Shown piece after piece: positions 1 through 13,200 of a stretch of DNA of 64,000 bases. Each line of letters begins with the position of its first letter. Within the stretch, counting starts at the first letter, position 1. Origin of the DNA: Tetrahymena thermophila SB210. Its lineage: Eukaryota > Ciliophora > Oligohymenophorea > Hymenostomatida > Tetrahymenidae. Location: assembly GCF_000189635.1 (NCBI RefSeq), contig NW_002476368.1, positions 558,001 to 622,000 on the forward strand, in the 5' to 3' direction. The translations under genes and the position numbers were made by a program. Below the pieces are notes generated by a model, which saw only the letters and a list, made by a program, of their open reading frames with translations, ran no database searches and was not told the origin of the DNA.

Positions 1-410
1 AGGTAAAGAGTATATTCTTTATGAAAATAGGTATTTTTTAAACTAATTTTCCTAGCTATAAATCTCGAATATGAAACTTGACCCCTTGCAAGCCCCTCCC
101 CCCTCGTAAACAAAAATTATTTAATTTAAAATGAATTAAAAAATAATTTTTTTAAAAATGATAATATTCCATACACTAAATATAAAAATTCGTTAAGATT
201 CATATATTAAAAATAAATAAAGCAAAATAAAAAAAAATTTAATTTTATAATTTTTTAATATAAAAATTTTTAGTATAATTATTAATCCAAAATATATTTT
301 AAATTTACTAACTTTAAAATTACATAAAAAAAAATAAATTTTTATTAACAAAAAATAATTATATATTTTTATTAACAATTCATATTATTTCAAATTTCAT
401 TTTATATTTT
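1..410. other. Intergenic, downstream of paralogue A
   Basis: I see no gene here. The stretch is A/T-rich like other spacers and lies just after the TGA stop of paralogue A. A C-rich patch at about 78-110 stands out against the background but matches no RNA gene or telomere repeat that I recognise. Confidence 0.6.
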
Positions 411-3400
411 TCAATATTATTCATTTACTTGGTTTGAGCTGATTTCATGACAAAATGAATACTAATTGATTTAATTCTATTAAACATCATGCTTTTTTTA
501 AAAAAGACTGTTCTCATTTTGAATTGACGCTAAGTTTGTGTTGTCTAACATTACTACTTCATTGGTATTATTTTGATTAAACTTATATTAAGTGTCATAA
601 TATTAGGAAGTGTTTTATTTTTCAAAATTAAATTAGTCATTTAAATGCTCTTATAATTCTTTGCCTTTCTTTGGAGTTCCAAAATTAGATTTAAATGTCT
701 ATTTTTTATGTAGAGTGCTAATTGAATTTGTTAAAATATTAGAAATATTTATTTTATTTGGAGTTTTTGGACTACTTGAGAGTTTGGATTATATCAAAAA
801 TGAATTTTAATTTATAAATTAAGATATCTTCAAATCAATACCTATTTTTTAAAAATCTAAGATTAAATTAAATATAAATAAATATTTACATGATTTATGA
901 TTTCTTGAATTTGAATGTTTCTTTAGTTTTTGATAATTATTTTATAGTAGGATTTATTTAATCATGAGCTTTAAGAATCTCCATCTTTTATATGCTTAGA
1001 AGCTAGTTTAGTTTTTATTTATAAATTTATTAAATGCTTCTTTGGATAATAAGCATCTTAATAAGGCTCTGAAGATTTTACCAAAGAAATTTAAACTAGA
1101 TTTTATTTTTTGATTGAAAATTAACAAAATCAAATAGAATATGTATATTAAGTGGAACATGTGGATGATATACTATGCTATTGTCAACTAATAGTATATA
1201 CTTAATCTATAAATTATAATTTATATAAGAATGTTTATTTTTGTATATATCTCTATTTTTAACATGCTAAAATTTTGAATTGGACTTAGGATAATGATCA
1301 GTATTAAATATAAGCTTATAGAAAAAGAAATTATCAAGTAAGAAATATCACTATTTTATTCTAAAACAGTAAATATTATGAAAATAAAAACTCTAAAATT
1401 AATTCTAATTAAATCCCAATAGAAAAACTATGGCTTATATTCTGTATAATAGTATCCATATTTAAATCTAACTTAGCAATAATTTAATTTTAACTTAGCT
1501 TTTCTAATTTGATGAAAAATGTAAAAAGGTATCAGGATATATACCAAAATAATAGTAGATGAAAAAAAGTACACAAAATTCTCATATTCTTAATTATAGC
1601 AATCTATAGTAATGTCTAATTAAGTATATCTTTTATTGCTTATCTGTCTACAACTTAAAGATTAAATAAAATAAACAATTGAACTTGGCTAGTAGAATAT
1701 AAATATCACATTCATTATTGTATAAAAATGATATTTACTCACTTAAAGAAATCCTAATTTTTTAAAAATTAAAAGAATAAAACCCATAATAAGTAATAAA
1801 AAGATAGGATTTGCTACTTCTAATATTAGATTATATTTAATTCTTTATATTCTGTTATCTATAAGTGAATTTATAAGGCAGTCTGTAGAGTTTTAAAGTT
1901 ATTACTATGGACTTTACATAAGATCTAAACTGGTTGAAATGTATTCTTAAAGGTTACTCAATTAAAATTTTAGAATATATTAGATTATTTATAAATAATT
2001 TATTAATATTTTCAAGTAGAAGCTCGAATAATCCTTTTGAGAGCTCTTTGATATTGGAAGAATAGACATTTACCTCAAGTAAAAGCATTTCTGAATGTAT
2101 ATGAAGTTATTCATAAACATGAAAGTACTACTTAAACCGTATAATATGATAAATAAAACTATTACTAAAATTACTAAAACTTAAAAGATTAACTAACTAC
2201 ATAAGTTGCATTTATATTTGGATGTATATGTTTTTGTATATCTCTGATTCCAAACTACTCCAAATGAATCACAGGTTTCGCAAAGTGGTCCTATATATCC
2301 TTCTATACAGCCTTTTATTTAATTAGGATATTGTTCTTAGCAATTTTAAGGATTATTTTGACAATATAAAATCTAATCATCATCTAAATCTTAATCGCTT
2401 TCTCTCCAAAAACCTAATTATAATTAAATGGCTTTACCTTAACAAAAACTAGCTTATTCTGGACACTTTTTACAAACCTAATCATACTAGGTTAACATAT
2501 TTTAATTTGAAGCATTGAAATTTTGATAATCAATTAGAGAATATGTTCCTATTTAGCATTCTTAACAGCTGTATAATTAGTAGATATAGTGTTTTAGCAC
2601 TTCTCCTTATATGCAATTTCTAAACTAAACTTATACCAGTATAGGAAGCTAAATGTGAGAATTTATTTAATAATTTAATTAGAAATAATTTGACGAAGAA
2701 GGTTAACTAGTTATCATTACTTTATTAAATAAAAAGTAATGATAACTAAAATCGAAAGAATCAATAGTGATTGCAGTTTGTCCATTTAACTATAAATTTT
2801 ATTCATTTTAACTTTATAATTAAAATGAATATTTATTAAGTTCAATAATTTTTAGATTATTATTTTTAATAAAATAATTATCTTAAGTTAGAATAAATTT
2901 ATTTCCTTCTTCGTCAATGATTGAGACTGCAAAATCAATAATATCACCACTTTTAATATCCTTCATAAATACTTTTCCTGAATATTAAGACTCAAATGCT
3001 AGGCTTTGTTTTTACAAATCATTGTATATAAATTTAATTTTTTTTTCCTAATTTTGCCTAGAAATCATCTCAATTTTAAGAGAATGGCATCCAAGTTAAT
3101 AATTCTATCCAAATATCTTAGCCTCATTATTTTTAAAATTTATTTTTTTCATTAATTCTATAAGTTATTTTGGGGTAGTATTTAACATAGAATTCTATAA
3201 TTTTAACCCTCCTCCGATTTAAGCTTTATTTTGTTCAATTATTGTTTAATTATCTATGTCTAATAGACCATTTTACTCTAATAAATATAAAGCACCACCA
3301 CTTGCGAAAGCAGTATTTTGAACAAACGTAGAATTCTTCAATTTCAAATAATTAATATTATTTTAAATAAATAAAGCTCCACCATTAATCCCCTAATTTA

Positions 3401-6400
3401 ATTAAAAGATACTATTTATAATTTATATTCTTTAACAATTAATAAAAGCTATGTTGATCTAATTTTTGTTAAATTATAAGAAGTTCATAGTAACATTTGC
3501 AGCTTATATTAAGATCAGCTATAAGGTATTATCTATACAAAAATTATTCGAAACATTTGAATTCTGGATAGCAATTTAATCTTCTTTGATTTAAGTGTAC
3601 TAAAAGTCTAGAACATATTAATTACTATAACTAATAAATAAAATGTTTTCATTATTTATAAATTAAGCAAGGTTTATCTAAAACGTTTGAGTTCCTTAAG
3701 ATGCTATGAACTACCCAATAATAGTTGGATTAATAATATTTTTGCATTCGTTGACTTCAATTTATTCTAATTTTACTTAGTTTAACTACTGTAAGAACAT
3801 AAAGTTATTAAAATTGCTATTTTAAATTTAAAATGTATAAATATTAGCAATACTTATATTTCTCATTTAGATAAAATAAGAATTATTTTATCCATAAATT
3901 TAAATATTTTGGATAGTTAGATTTTAAATTGTCACAAGATTGCAGTTTTCAAAATTTAAAAAGGACTAATTTTATTTAATTTAGGAAATTGTCAAATTTT
4001 AGATTGTTAAATTCTAAATTACTACTTTATCTAAATTTAAAAATAGAATTTGAATATCACTTAAATTTTGAAACGAAATTTCAATATTTTTAAAAAATAT
4101 TTCTTTTACACTCTTATTAAACTTGATTATCTTTCCTTAAATTTAAAAATTAAAATTTTCTAATTAAATTTAAGTTAATGGATAATTTGCAAACAATTAT
4201 TCTGTAATCATTAGTTGTTATTTAAAATTATTATCATTATTAGGTGATATTACCAATTATGAATTTTTTAATGGTTCAAAATTTATTTCAGAAAAATCTT
4301 AGCCATTTATTCTAGAAAAGATCAAATTTGTTTGATTAATGTTTTGCAAAAAACTCATTCCTGAATAACTATTCTAAAATTATACTACCGGATAAATACT
4401 GTTTACTGTATTTATCATTTAAAAATATGTCACTCCTGATAATTCTAAACTGCATTCATATTTATTTTAAATAATTTATTGCAAGTAATAAGAAATCTGA
4501 TAATTTTTTTCAAATAATTGGTTATCAATTGTTGTTATTAAATTTAACTTATTTTCATTTTCATTGTAAACAATATCAATTATTTAATAATGCTATATTT
4601 AAACTTAGTCTAAAATTTAATAATTCTAATTATTAAAATCAATATAAAGTAATTCATATTTATAAGCAGAAAAAAGCAAATAAAATTATTCTTTTGCAAT
4701 GTAAATTTTATTTATTGCATCAACAATATTTTACCTTCTAACTGTTAAAATAAACTAGAGGCTCTTCCTATCATGAAAATTAAACTAAAATGTAGAGTAA
4801 AGTATGATATAGTTTTATGTTATTTCAATATTATTAGACTGAGTTCCTGGAAATAGTAGGTATTTTAAATTTTATGTTGAATTAATTGTTGAGTAGTTTA
4901 AACAATACACTGTTTTTTAATGCAAATAACCAAAAAAGAACCTTTATTAATCCTCATCAATAGCTAAAGCAGTAAGTTCTTAGGAAGTATTGTTAGAGTA
5001 TGAATTGAGATTAATTTGAATTTAATACTTATAATTTATGATATCAAAACCAATTAAATAGCTATTTAGTGATCCTATCCAAATATAGCTTTTAGTTTCT
5101 ATAATAAATTTTATATTATTCTTATTTTTTGTTAGATTAAGACTGCAATTTAGTTATTATTTTGTTTAAGTAATGTATAAAATAATATCTCCATTCGATA
5201 GGCCTAAAGTTAGAATATTATTTTATGTATTAAAGTTAAATTTAGATAAGATTGAAGATAAAGCTATCTTGTTTATCATTATCATAGATGTAAAGTTGTA
5301 ATGAACTACCATGTTATCAATTGTTAGGAAAATGTTTGGACATAAAAACTAGCTTATTTAAAACTGAGACTCTTATTAATATGACATATTTTCTATTAAA
5401 TAACTTGACTAAAAATGAATTTGAGTGAAGTTATAAACCCTAATTTCTGATATGAAAGCAATAATTATTAATTAATCATTCTCTAAATATTAAATATTGA
5501 TTATTTAATTTTGATTTTAAATATAACCAAAGTACTGAATTTAAAAATTTTGATAGGTGTATAATGTATTATTTTAACCTAATAGGATATAATAATCCTT
5601 ATTGTTTTAATTTTAGAAAATTATTTTACTGGCAAATTTATTTTTTTATTAAGATAATTTCATAAAGAAATTCGTGAGTCTGGAATAATCCACTTAAAGA
5701 ACATATTAATCACTAAATAATAAACAATTATTTGTAATTCTATCCACATTCATTCCTTTTGCATAAGGAACTTATGATGTTCCAAATTCAAAATATTTTG
5801 TTAATTCTTAAGGGGATTGAAAATTTTAATAAGAAAGAGAGTAAAGAGTTCCTTATTAATTCAAAGTAGTAATTTAATAAAATTCTTAATCAAAATACAT
5901 TCCAACATAGACGTTGCCTTAAGCACTTTAAGATTGACTTGTAATTGTTGTTATTTAAGCTTGCTGTATAATATCATAAATATAAATTTAGGCACCTTAA
6001 GTTGATATTAGTATTTGGTTATTTTGTTAAATAATTTAATATTACACAATACTTCCTTACTTTTAAAATGCAAACTATTTTAGAAAATTGAAGCTCTATC
6101 TATCATAAATTGATATATCTATTTTTATAAAATAAATTTAATATATTTATTTCATTTTAATTTTCTGAATAAATATTAAAAATAATTAGTAATTTACATG
6201 ATTATATTGAAGATTATAGCACAATCATATATTACTAATAAAAGACTAAATCAGTAACTTATTAATTAATATTTGTTATTTTATCAATCAAAGCTCCATT
6301 GAATTAATAGCATTCTATAGACTTACTATAGATAAAAAGAATTTAATTTTAGTCATCTAAAGAAAAGTTAGCTGGAACAAATTTATTTTGAGTAGTTAAA

Positions 6401-9400
6401 TATAGTTAAATCTTATTTTAAATTAAATTTATGATAACTAACGTTATTTAATTTTAAGTTATTGAGCAAAACAATTAACTTCCAGATAATTTGCATTTTT
6501 AAAAGGTATAATTCATTTAAAGATCTTAAATATTTTATATTACTTAGAGATCGAATGAAAGTATGACTATACTCTAACCAAAAGCTATGATAAAATTCTA
6601 TTAGCCATTTTACCATACTGTGAATCCATTGAATAATTAACTTTGATAAGTATACTAATTATTTGTATTGAGTAATTTGACATATATTATATTTGCTTTA
6701 CAAGCTATAAGTGAAGGTTGTTATTAGTAGAGTAAGTATTAAGTGATGTTATTATTTAAACTTCCAAATTAAATATTTTCAATTAACTAATTTGTGAAAA
6801 TATCATATTGCAAAATATTTTAGCTTTTAATTACAAAAATAATTCCTAAGTTATAGTTTTATATCACATCTATTATAGGATTCATTTATGCCTATAATTC
6901 AGATGAGCTCATACTATAAAAAATTCTATAAAATTTACTTGTATTTTGATTTACTCCAATAAATCCATTTGCATCAGTAGATATTAAATTTTATTACTTA
7001 TTTGCAAAAACAGTTTTTTCTTACAAATACTAATACTGATAAAAGTTAAAATAAAAGTTTCCAACATTTTATTTTTGTAAGCTAGGTTGATATGTAAATG
7101 AAATGATAGCTGAATAAGCACTCTAGTTATATAAAACCTAAACAATATAAGTTTACATAAAACTATTTTAAAACTTTTCAATACTAAGGATCTAAATTCC
7201 TCCCGTTGCCGACCAAGCTTAAGATAATTATGGTTTGGATTTAAAAAAGCAGTATCCTATAAATTAATTTGAAGCACTTAATTAAGTGGTTTAACCAAGT
7301 AAAAAATATGAATCATCAGTAGAATCAGACTACAAAAATGAAAAATCAAATAGCTAAAGTAATGGAATATTTTATATTTACAATACTATATTTAAACTCT
7401 AATTTAATATTATAAAAGTTTAGCTTGAAGTATACAAATTTATTTCAAAAGTACTATTAGTATATGTTCTTACCTTAGACTTGATAATTCTACTTAATGT
7501 CTAAAAACTTTTAATAAATTAAGCTATATTAGATTAGAAGTTAAGATAAAATAATGAGCATTATTGCTAATACTAAATTATCAGCTAGTTATTATATTAT
7601 AATGAAATAAATTATATCTAATCAGTATAGTTAGAAAATTGGAAAGAAGCTAATTTTTCATTATCTAATTGATATATATAAAGAGTCTGATTAAATATAA
7701 TTGCACAATTTGTTTAGTATATTGAAACTTTTGGAATAAAGTCTTTTGAAATAGAATTTACATTCCATACTTATTTAACATAAAAGTTATTTATCTAAAA
7801 AACTATTAGTTTATGTTGATAAACTATTAAAATGTCATAGTTAGATAAATAGTAAATCTATAGACATTAGTTGTTAGAGTCTTTTATTGAAAAAATATAA
7901 AGTGGGTTATAAATGTGTGATATGTCCCAAAAGTAAATTGATTTATCTGCGCAATTGATCATAATATTAATTTCATCTATGATAAGAGTAAATAATATTT
8001 AACTTTGTAAATCTTCATATTTAAAATGATAATTTGAAATTATGTATCTCTGTTTCTCAACATTTATAATACTATTCTTACTGTTTAGAATTTCTGATTA
8101 TATTTCATTTCCTATAATTAGTAATCTATCATTAATACTTTATTGAGTAATGGCTGGTAAGTATATTAAATTTTTTGGATTATTGATTAAAACAGGTAGT
8201 TAATTAAGTTATACTAATTGCAAATTCTAGTTTATTAATTATACTTGTACTTACTATACAAGATAATTATCTAATAAAATTATAAAATAGATCTGATCTA
8301 TATTTTAAACAATGATTAACTTCAATATTATTTGAGGTGAAAAAGTTAGAGATTATATTTCAATTACTTTGTTGTCAATTATACTCATAGAATTCAGAAA
8401 TTAGATTGTGTTAAATTCTAATTCTTATAATTAAAATTATTATAAGCCCTATGGTAATTATTTTAAGATAGTAACAACACATAGATCTTACTTAACTTAA
8501 AACAAATTAAAATCATTTTCGAAAATTAAATAATAACTTTTCTAAACAAAGCTAAAAACCAAGCTTATAATATTTGTCTTAGCTTTATAAGAACACATAT
8601 ATTGATTTAAATTAAAATTATATATTTTAACTGTATTGTTATACCCTATTTAAATTTCATCTATTAGTATTCCTTTTTGGTTTGTCATAATAATTGTATT
8701 ATTAAATATTTGTGCGGTCGTATTTTGGGGAATAAAATAATGATAAGAATATTATTATACTTGTTTGAAATCAGGTAGAGTAAAAATTAATTAAAACTCT
8801 ATACAATTATTATTTTGAATAGAATATGAATAGATGTAATTTTCTATTTAATTGAGAGAAATAGTTTATTAATATTGCAAAGAACTTATTTATAGTTGAT
8901 TTATGTAAGTTAGATTATTTGTTATCAAATCCCATTTAAAAAGTGATAAATCATACTTCAAAACTAAAATTTACTCAAAAATATTGTAAATTGTCATAAT
9001 GTTTTCTTATATTGGAATTATTTATAAAATTTATCCATTTTATCTAGAAATTAAAGCCATTTAATTATTTAATTGTATCGTTATTGTTTGATCATAATAA
9101 GCTAAGATATTTTTGGAATTAGAGTTATTTACATCAAATATTACATCTGAAGAATAGCTCAATGTACAACTTTCTATTCTGTTACAAGTATTTTAAGAAA
9201 AGTTTTAAACATACTACTCAGGACAGATAGCTACACAACTTCCTAAATTTTAATTTGAATTTTTTATTTCATCATAAAAAACTAATCCCTCTAAACAATT
9301 TTAGAAAATACAATTGTTTTCATTTAATAGAAATCCATCCATACATTACAAGCATTAACTACCCTAATTGCAATCTTAACACCCTATACTACAATCTGCA

Positions 9401-9468
9401 CCTTATGATTTCTAATTTAATACTATAATTATTAGTTATAATATTATTATAAAAATATAGCTTGCCAT
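411..9468 (-). CDS. Paralogue A: giant propeller/beta-helix multi-TM surface protein
   Basis: Three exons read on the minus strand: 9468-6198, 6118-890 and 841-411. Both introns (79 and 48 nt) are phase 1, and the total of 8931 nt gives 2976 aa ending in TGA. It starts at MASYIFIII, a signal peptide, followed by a Cys-rich module (about 25-110) with C..C pairs such as CNQGSQCLQC. A long beta-strand-rich region follows, probably propeller-like repeats. Around residue 2030 come beta-helix rungs (INGGALFI, ASGGALYLLE, AQIGGGLKL). Next are GFWRES and IGPLCETCDSFG (about 2365), then about eight membrane segments (2390-2780). These include the KYGYYYTEYKPQFFYWDLIR motif. The tail of about 200 residues is Q/N/S-rich and presumably cytoplasmic. 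It resembles large ciliate transmembrane proteins with a pectin-lyase-like fold; the function is unknown. Gene structure is secure; the propeller assignment is inferred. Confidence 0.85.
2690..2917. repeat. Pair of perfect inverted repeats inside paralogue A coding sequence
   Basis: A perfect 16-bp inverted repeat lies at 2708-2723 and 2733-2748, with a 9-nt spacer. A perfect 13-bp inverted repeat (TTGACGAAGAAGG and its complement) lies at 2690-2702 and 2905-2917. The reading frame of paralogue A is open across both, and the encoded protein aligns with paralogue B without an obvious insertion. They are therefore part of coding sequence, not the ends of an inserted element. Confidence 0.7.
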
Positions 9469-10236
9469 TTTAAATTTTATCCTTTTAATTAACTAAAACT
9501 TCTACTTATTTTATTTTTAAGAGCTTTCCTTAAAAGAGAAAGAGATTAATAAATTTAAATATAAAATTATTAAATTTTTTTACTTCTATTTTTTAGTTTT
9601 TTTATAAAACTTGATTATATTCCTACTTTATTATTTAGTAAATATTAAATTACTATTTCTTCAAGCATAAAATTTGATAGTAAAATTTAATGTAATTTCA
9701 AATAGCAATTATCAAATTTATTATGAGTTGAGATATATAGTATTAAAAAACTAACTAACTAAAAAAATTTTAAAGTAGATTTTAATTTATTTAGAAGTTT
9801 GAATTTTTGATTTAAAAAAAATAAAAAAAATCATAATTTATTTGAATATATATAAGATTTTATTAATTAATTTATTTAATTTCTTAAAAATTATAAAAAT
9901 TAAATTTATTTAATTTTGCTTTAAAAAAGGTTCAATAGATTTTTAAGTAAAATAATAATTTAAGGCTATAGCTTGGATGATATTTTTATTGTAAAAAGGT
10001 AAAATCATATAAAAACGAATGCAAATATATTTATCAATCAATAAAAATTATTAAAAAACATGTTTAAAGAATTTAATGAGTATACATTCTATCTATCTAA
10101 TAATAGCCTGAACATACATAAAACCTAATTAATTATATTTTATTAATAAAAGATATTTTGTTTATATAATTTTACAGATGTTTTTATAATAGTTAAGTTA
10201 TCTTTAGTTTGTCTTTAAATATAGCATTAATTTATT
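9469..10236. other. Intergenic spacer between paralogues A and B
   Basis: AT-rich spacer of 768 nt holding the 5' flank of paralogue A and the 3' flank of paralogue B. I see no convincing coding sequence, RNA gene or repeat. Confidence 0.6.
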
Positions 10237-13200
10237 TCAATTTTGATGATCTTAATTTTTATTATCTTTGCTTTAGAATTTTAATTTGCTTTAAATATTT
10301 AATGAGCTTATGGTATGATTTTAAATATTATATTGTCCTGGGAGAACATGTTTTATGGTTTAAGATAGTTTTTCTTAGTCTTATAAATCAGAACTTTCAT
10401 CAATTTTAATTTTTTCAGAAATATTACTGAATCTAGATTCAAAAATTGAAGAGTTTTCCTCATATTAATTTTTAGTATTTTTTAATTAATTTTGTGTTTC
10501 ATCATTTATCCATAAGAAACGATTCTCTTTGATTTCAGGAGAGTTTTAATTGAACACGGATATAAAACTCTTTTAATTGTTTTCTAAGATTTCATCTTAA
10601 GTTTATGTATAAAATCCTTATTTTGAATTATTAGCTTCATGCATATAAATATTACTTACATCGTCTACTCCTATTTAATAAAATAATTAATAAATTTTTA
10701 TTAAAAAATAAATAAATTAATAACTGTTCTTTATTGAATTAATTTAAGAAAATGTAGCCCTTTCTGCATTTTATAGAGCATTACTAGCAATTATCTAGCT
10801 TATATTTCTTTTGATCATGATCCATCTTTAGAATGTTTTGAATTTAATTGTATTTCTCTATTCAAATTTATTATATGCTTATTTGGTCAAAATTTTTTTA
10901 AGAATATACCAAAATGCTTTCCCAAAAAAATTTTATTTTGAAATAGCTTTCTAAGACATTATGATAAAAATTATATAAAAAACAAACATTAAGTGCTCTA
11001 TATAAATTAGTAGTTATAAGACATAGTTTGGAAAAGTTATGCTGATTGATATGAGGATCAAATTGAATACAATAAGCTAATTAGATAATATTTCGAACTT
11101 TTACAGCTACTTATTTTAAATTGGATTAAAGAGTAAAACTGATTTAATGTAAAGGCCGAATATAAATATGATTAGCAAGTAAACAAGATAAACATTTTGA
11201 GGAATAAGAGTAAAAATCATAATAACAAAAATACGAATGTTTAGCCTTACAAACTCCCAATAATAAAATTATGGTTTAAACTCAGAATAGTAAAATCCAT
11301 ATTTATATCTAACTAAAGAATAGTTTAGTTTTTCTTTTTACTTTCTTAATTTAAAAAATATTACTAAGGGTATTAAAATCCAAAATATTAAAGCACAAAT
11401 TGAAAATGGAATAGAAAAATCTAGATAAGAACTATCACTGCATTATATTAGTAAATCTACAACTTAATAACTACTAGAGCCAATCGTACGACAACTAAGA
11501 GATTTTGTGAAAAATATGATTTAGCTAGGCTAGAAGAAAACAAATAAGAAATTCAGCAAAGTATATATATGAGTCATTTAAACATTTATTTTCATAAGTT
11601 TTTCAGTTATTTTAATTATTGTTGATAGTAATAAAATGAATCCAAGAGGAATACATAAATAAATAATTTAAGTCGCATGTATACGCTCAATTCTATTTTA
11701 ATACACTGAGCTAATTATGCAGTCCATTGATACTGCAAATTTTTAAACAGGAGATTAGACCAGATCAATACAGTTAGAGATGAATTATGGAAGTAGCTAA
11801 ATTTTGAAATATATAAGATAAGAAACTATTTGCAAGTAATTATTTAGAATTTTCAGATACGAGCTTGATTAATCTCTGGTAGAACTTTTTGAAATTGGAA
11901 ATAATGAGAGAGTTCTTAAATAATAGCAAGCTTAAGTGAATTTGAAACTCTCCATGAAAATAATTGTATTTAGTAAAGAATAAATTACTAAAATAAAAGC
12001 ATATGATATTATAAAAATAGTTTGGTATTTCATAGTATTGCATTATTCACAGGTATAATCTTCTTTGAAAGAGCGAGTAAATTGTTTATTTTTCCATACT
12101 ACTCCTTGCGTATCACACTCTTCGCACAGTGGTCCTATTGAACCTAAAATACACCCATTTATAGATTTATTATCTTTTGATTAGCAATTATCTGGGTTAT
12201 TTTCACAAAAGATTATTTCTGAAGAATTAATATTGCTTCTCCAATATCCATCTTTTAATATGATTTCAGATCCTTGACATTACTCAGCTGAATCAGGGCA
12301 TTTTTAACACTAAGAATTTTCCTCGACATATTAATTGTTTGAGTTATTCTAAGATATTTGTGGAGCAGATAGCAGGTATGATCCAGATGGACAGAGAGTA
12401 CAGCTAATTATATTAGGGCTAAAAACTTTTACTGTTTCTCCAACTAAACAATTTCTGAAATGAATTTAAACAAGGATAGGAAGACTTTATTTGTTATTTA
12501 TTTGATAATTAATTAACAGCTAAGTATCTTTCTAAGGATATGATGTAATCTAAACTTCCTTAAAAATAAACTAGTAATTAGTTGAATTGTATTAATCTGA
12601 AGTGATTAATGTTTCACCATTTAGAAGAATTTATGATTTATCTATATTTTCAATTTTGAAGTAATACTAAAGAAGCTCCTGTTAGATTTAATTAGAATTA
12701 TTTCCATTTTTTACAAAATCTTGTGAAAATTTAATAAAATCAGAACTTGAGTCCATTCCAAAGAGTTGGATTTATAACAAAGATCCACTTCTTAGATTTT
12801 AGATTTACAATTTGCCAGAATATATAGCTTATTCTTCAAGCGAGAGCTCATTTTATGTTAAAAATTTATAAGGTAATTCTTAGAAAGTAGAGTTAGAATC
12901 AGAAAAAATTTATGAAATGTAAATTTTTTAAAGAAAAGTAGCATACTACTAACCATAAAATTGAGCTGTATTATTTTAAACATTCAAGTTTTAAAATAAT
13001 TTTTTCATTTCCAAATCTCTCATATCATTTATTAAATTATAAATTCTAATACCTCCTCCTATTAATGCTTTGTTATTGTTAATTGCAGTTTAGTCATCAA
13101 TCACAAGCTAACCAGTAAGTTCCTAACAATAAATAGCTCCTCCAGATCCAAAAGCTTCATTAAATTAAAATAAGCTTTTCTTAATTTTTATTAAGTTATC

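Noticed and set aside
78..110. Telomere-like C-rich repeat
   Set aside because: No repeated CCCCAA or CCCAAA-type unit is present.
2690..2917. Inverted repeats as terminal repeats of a small transposon or unexcised internal eliminated sequence
   Set aside because: The frame stays open and the protein aligns with paralogue B without an extra segment; no flanking TA target duplication was evident.
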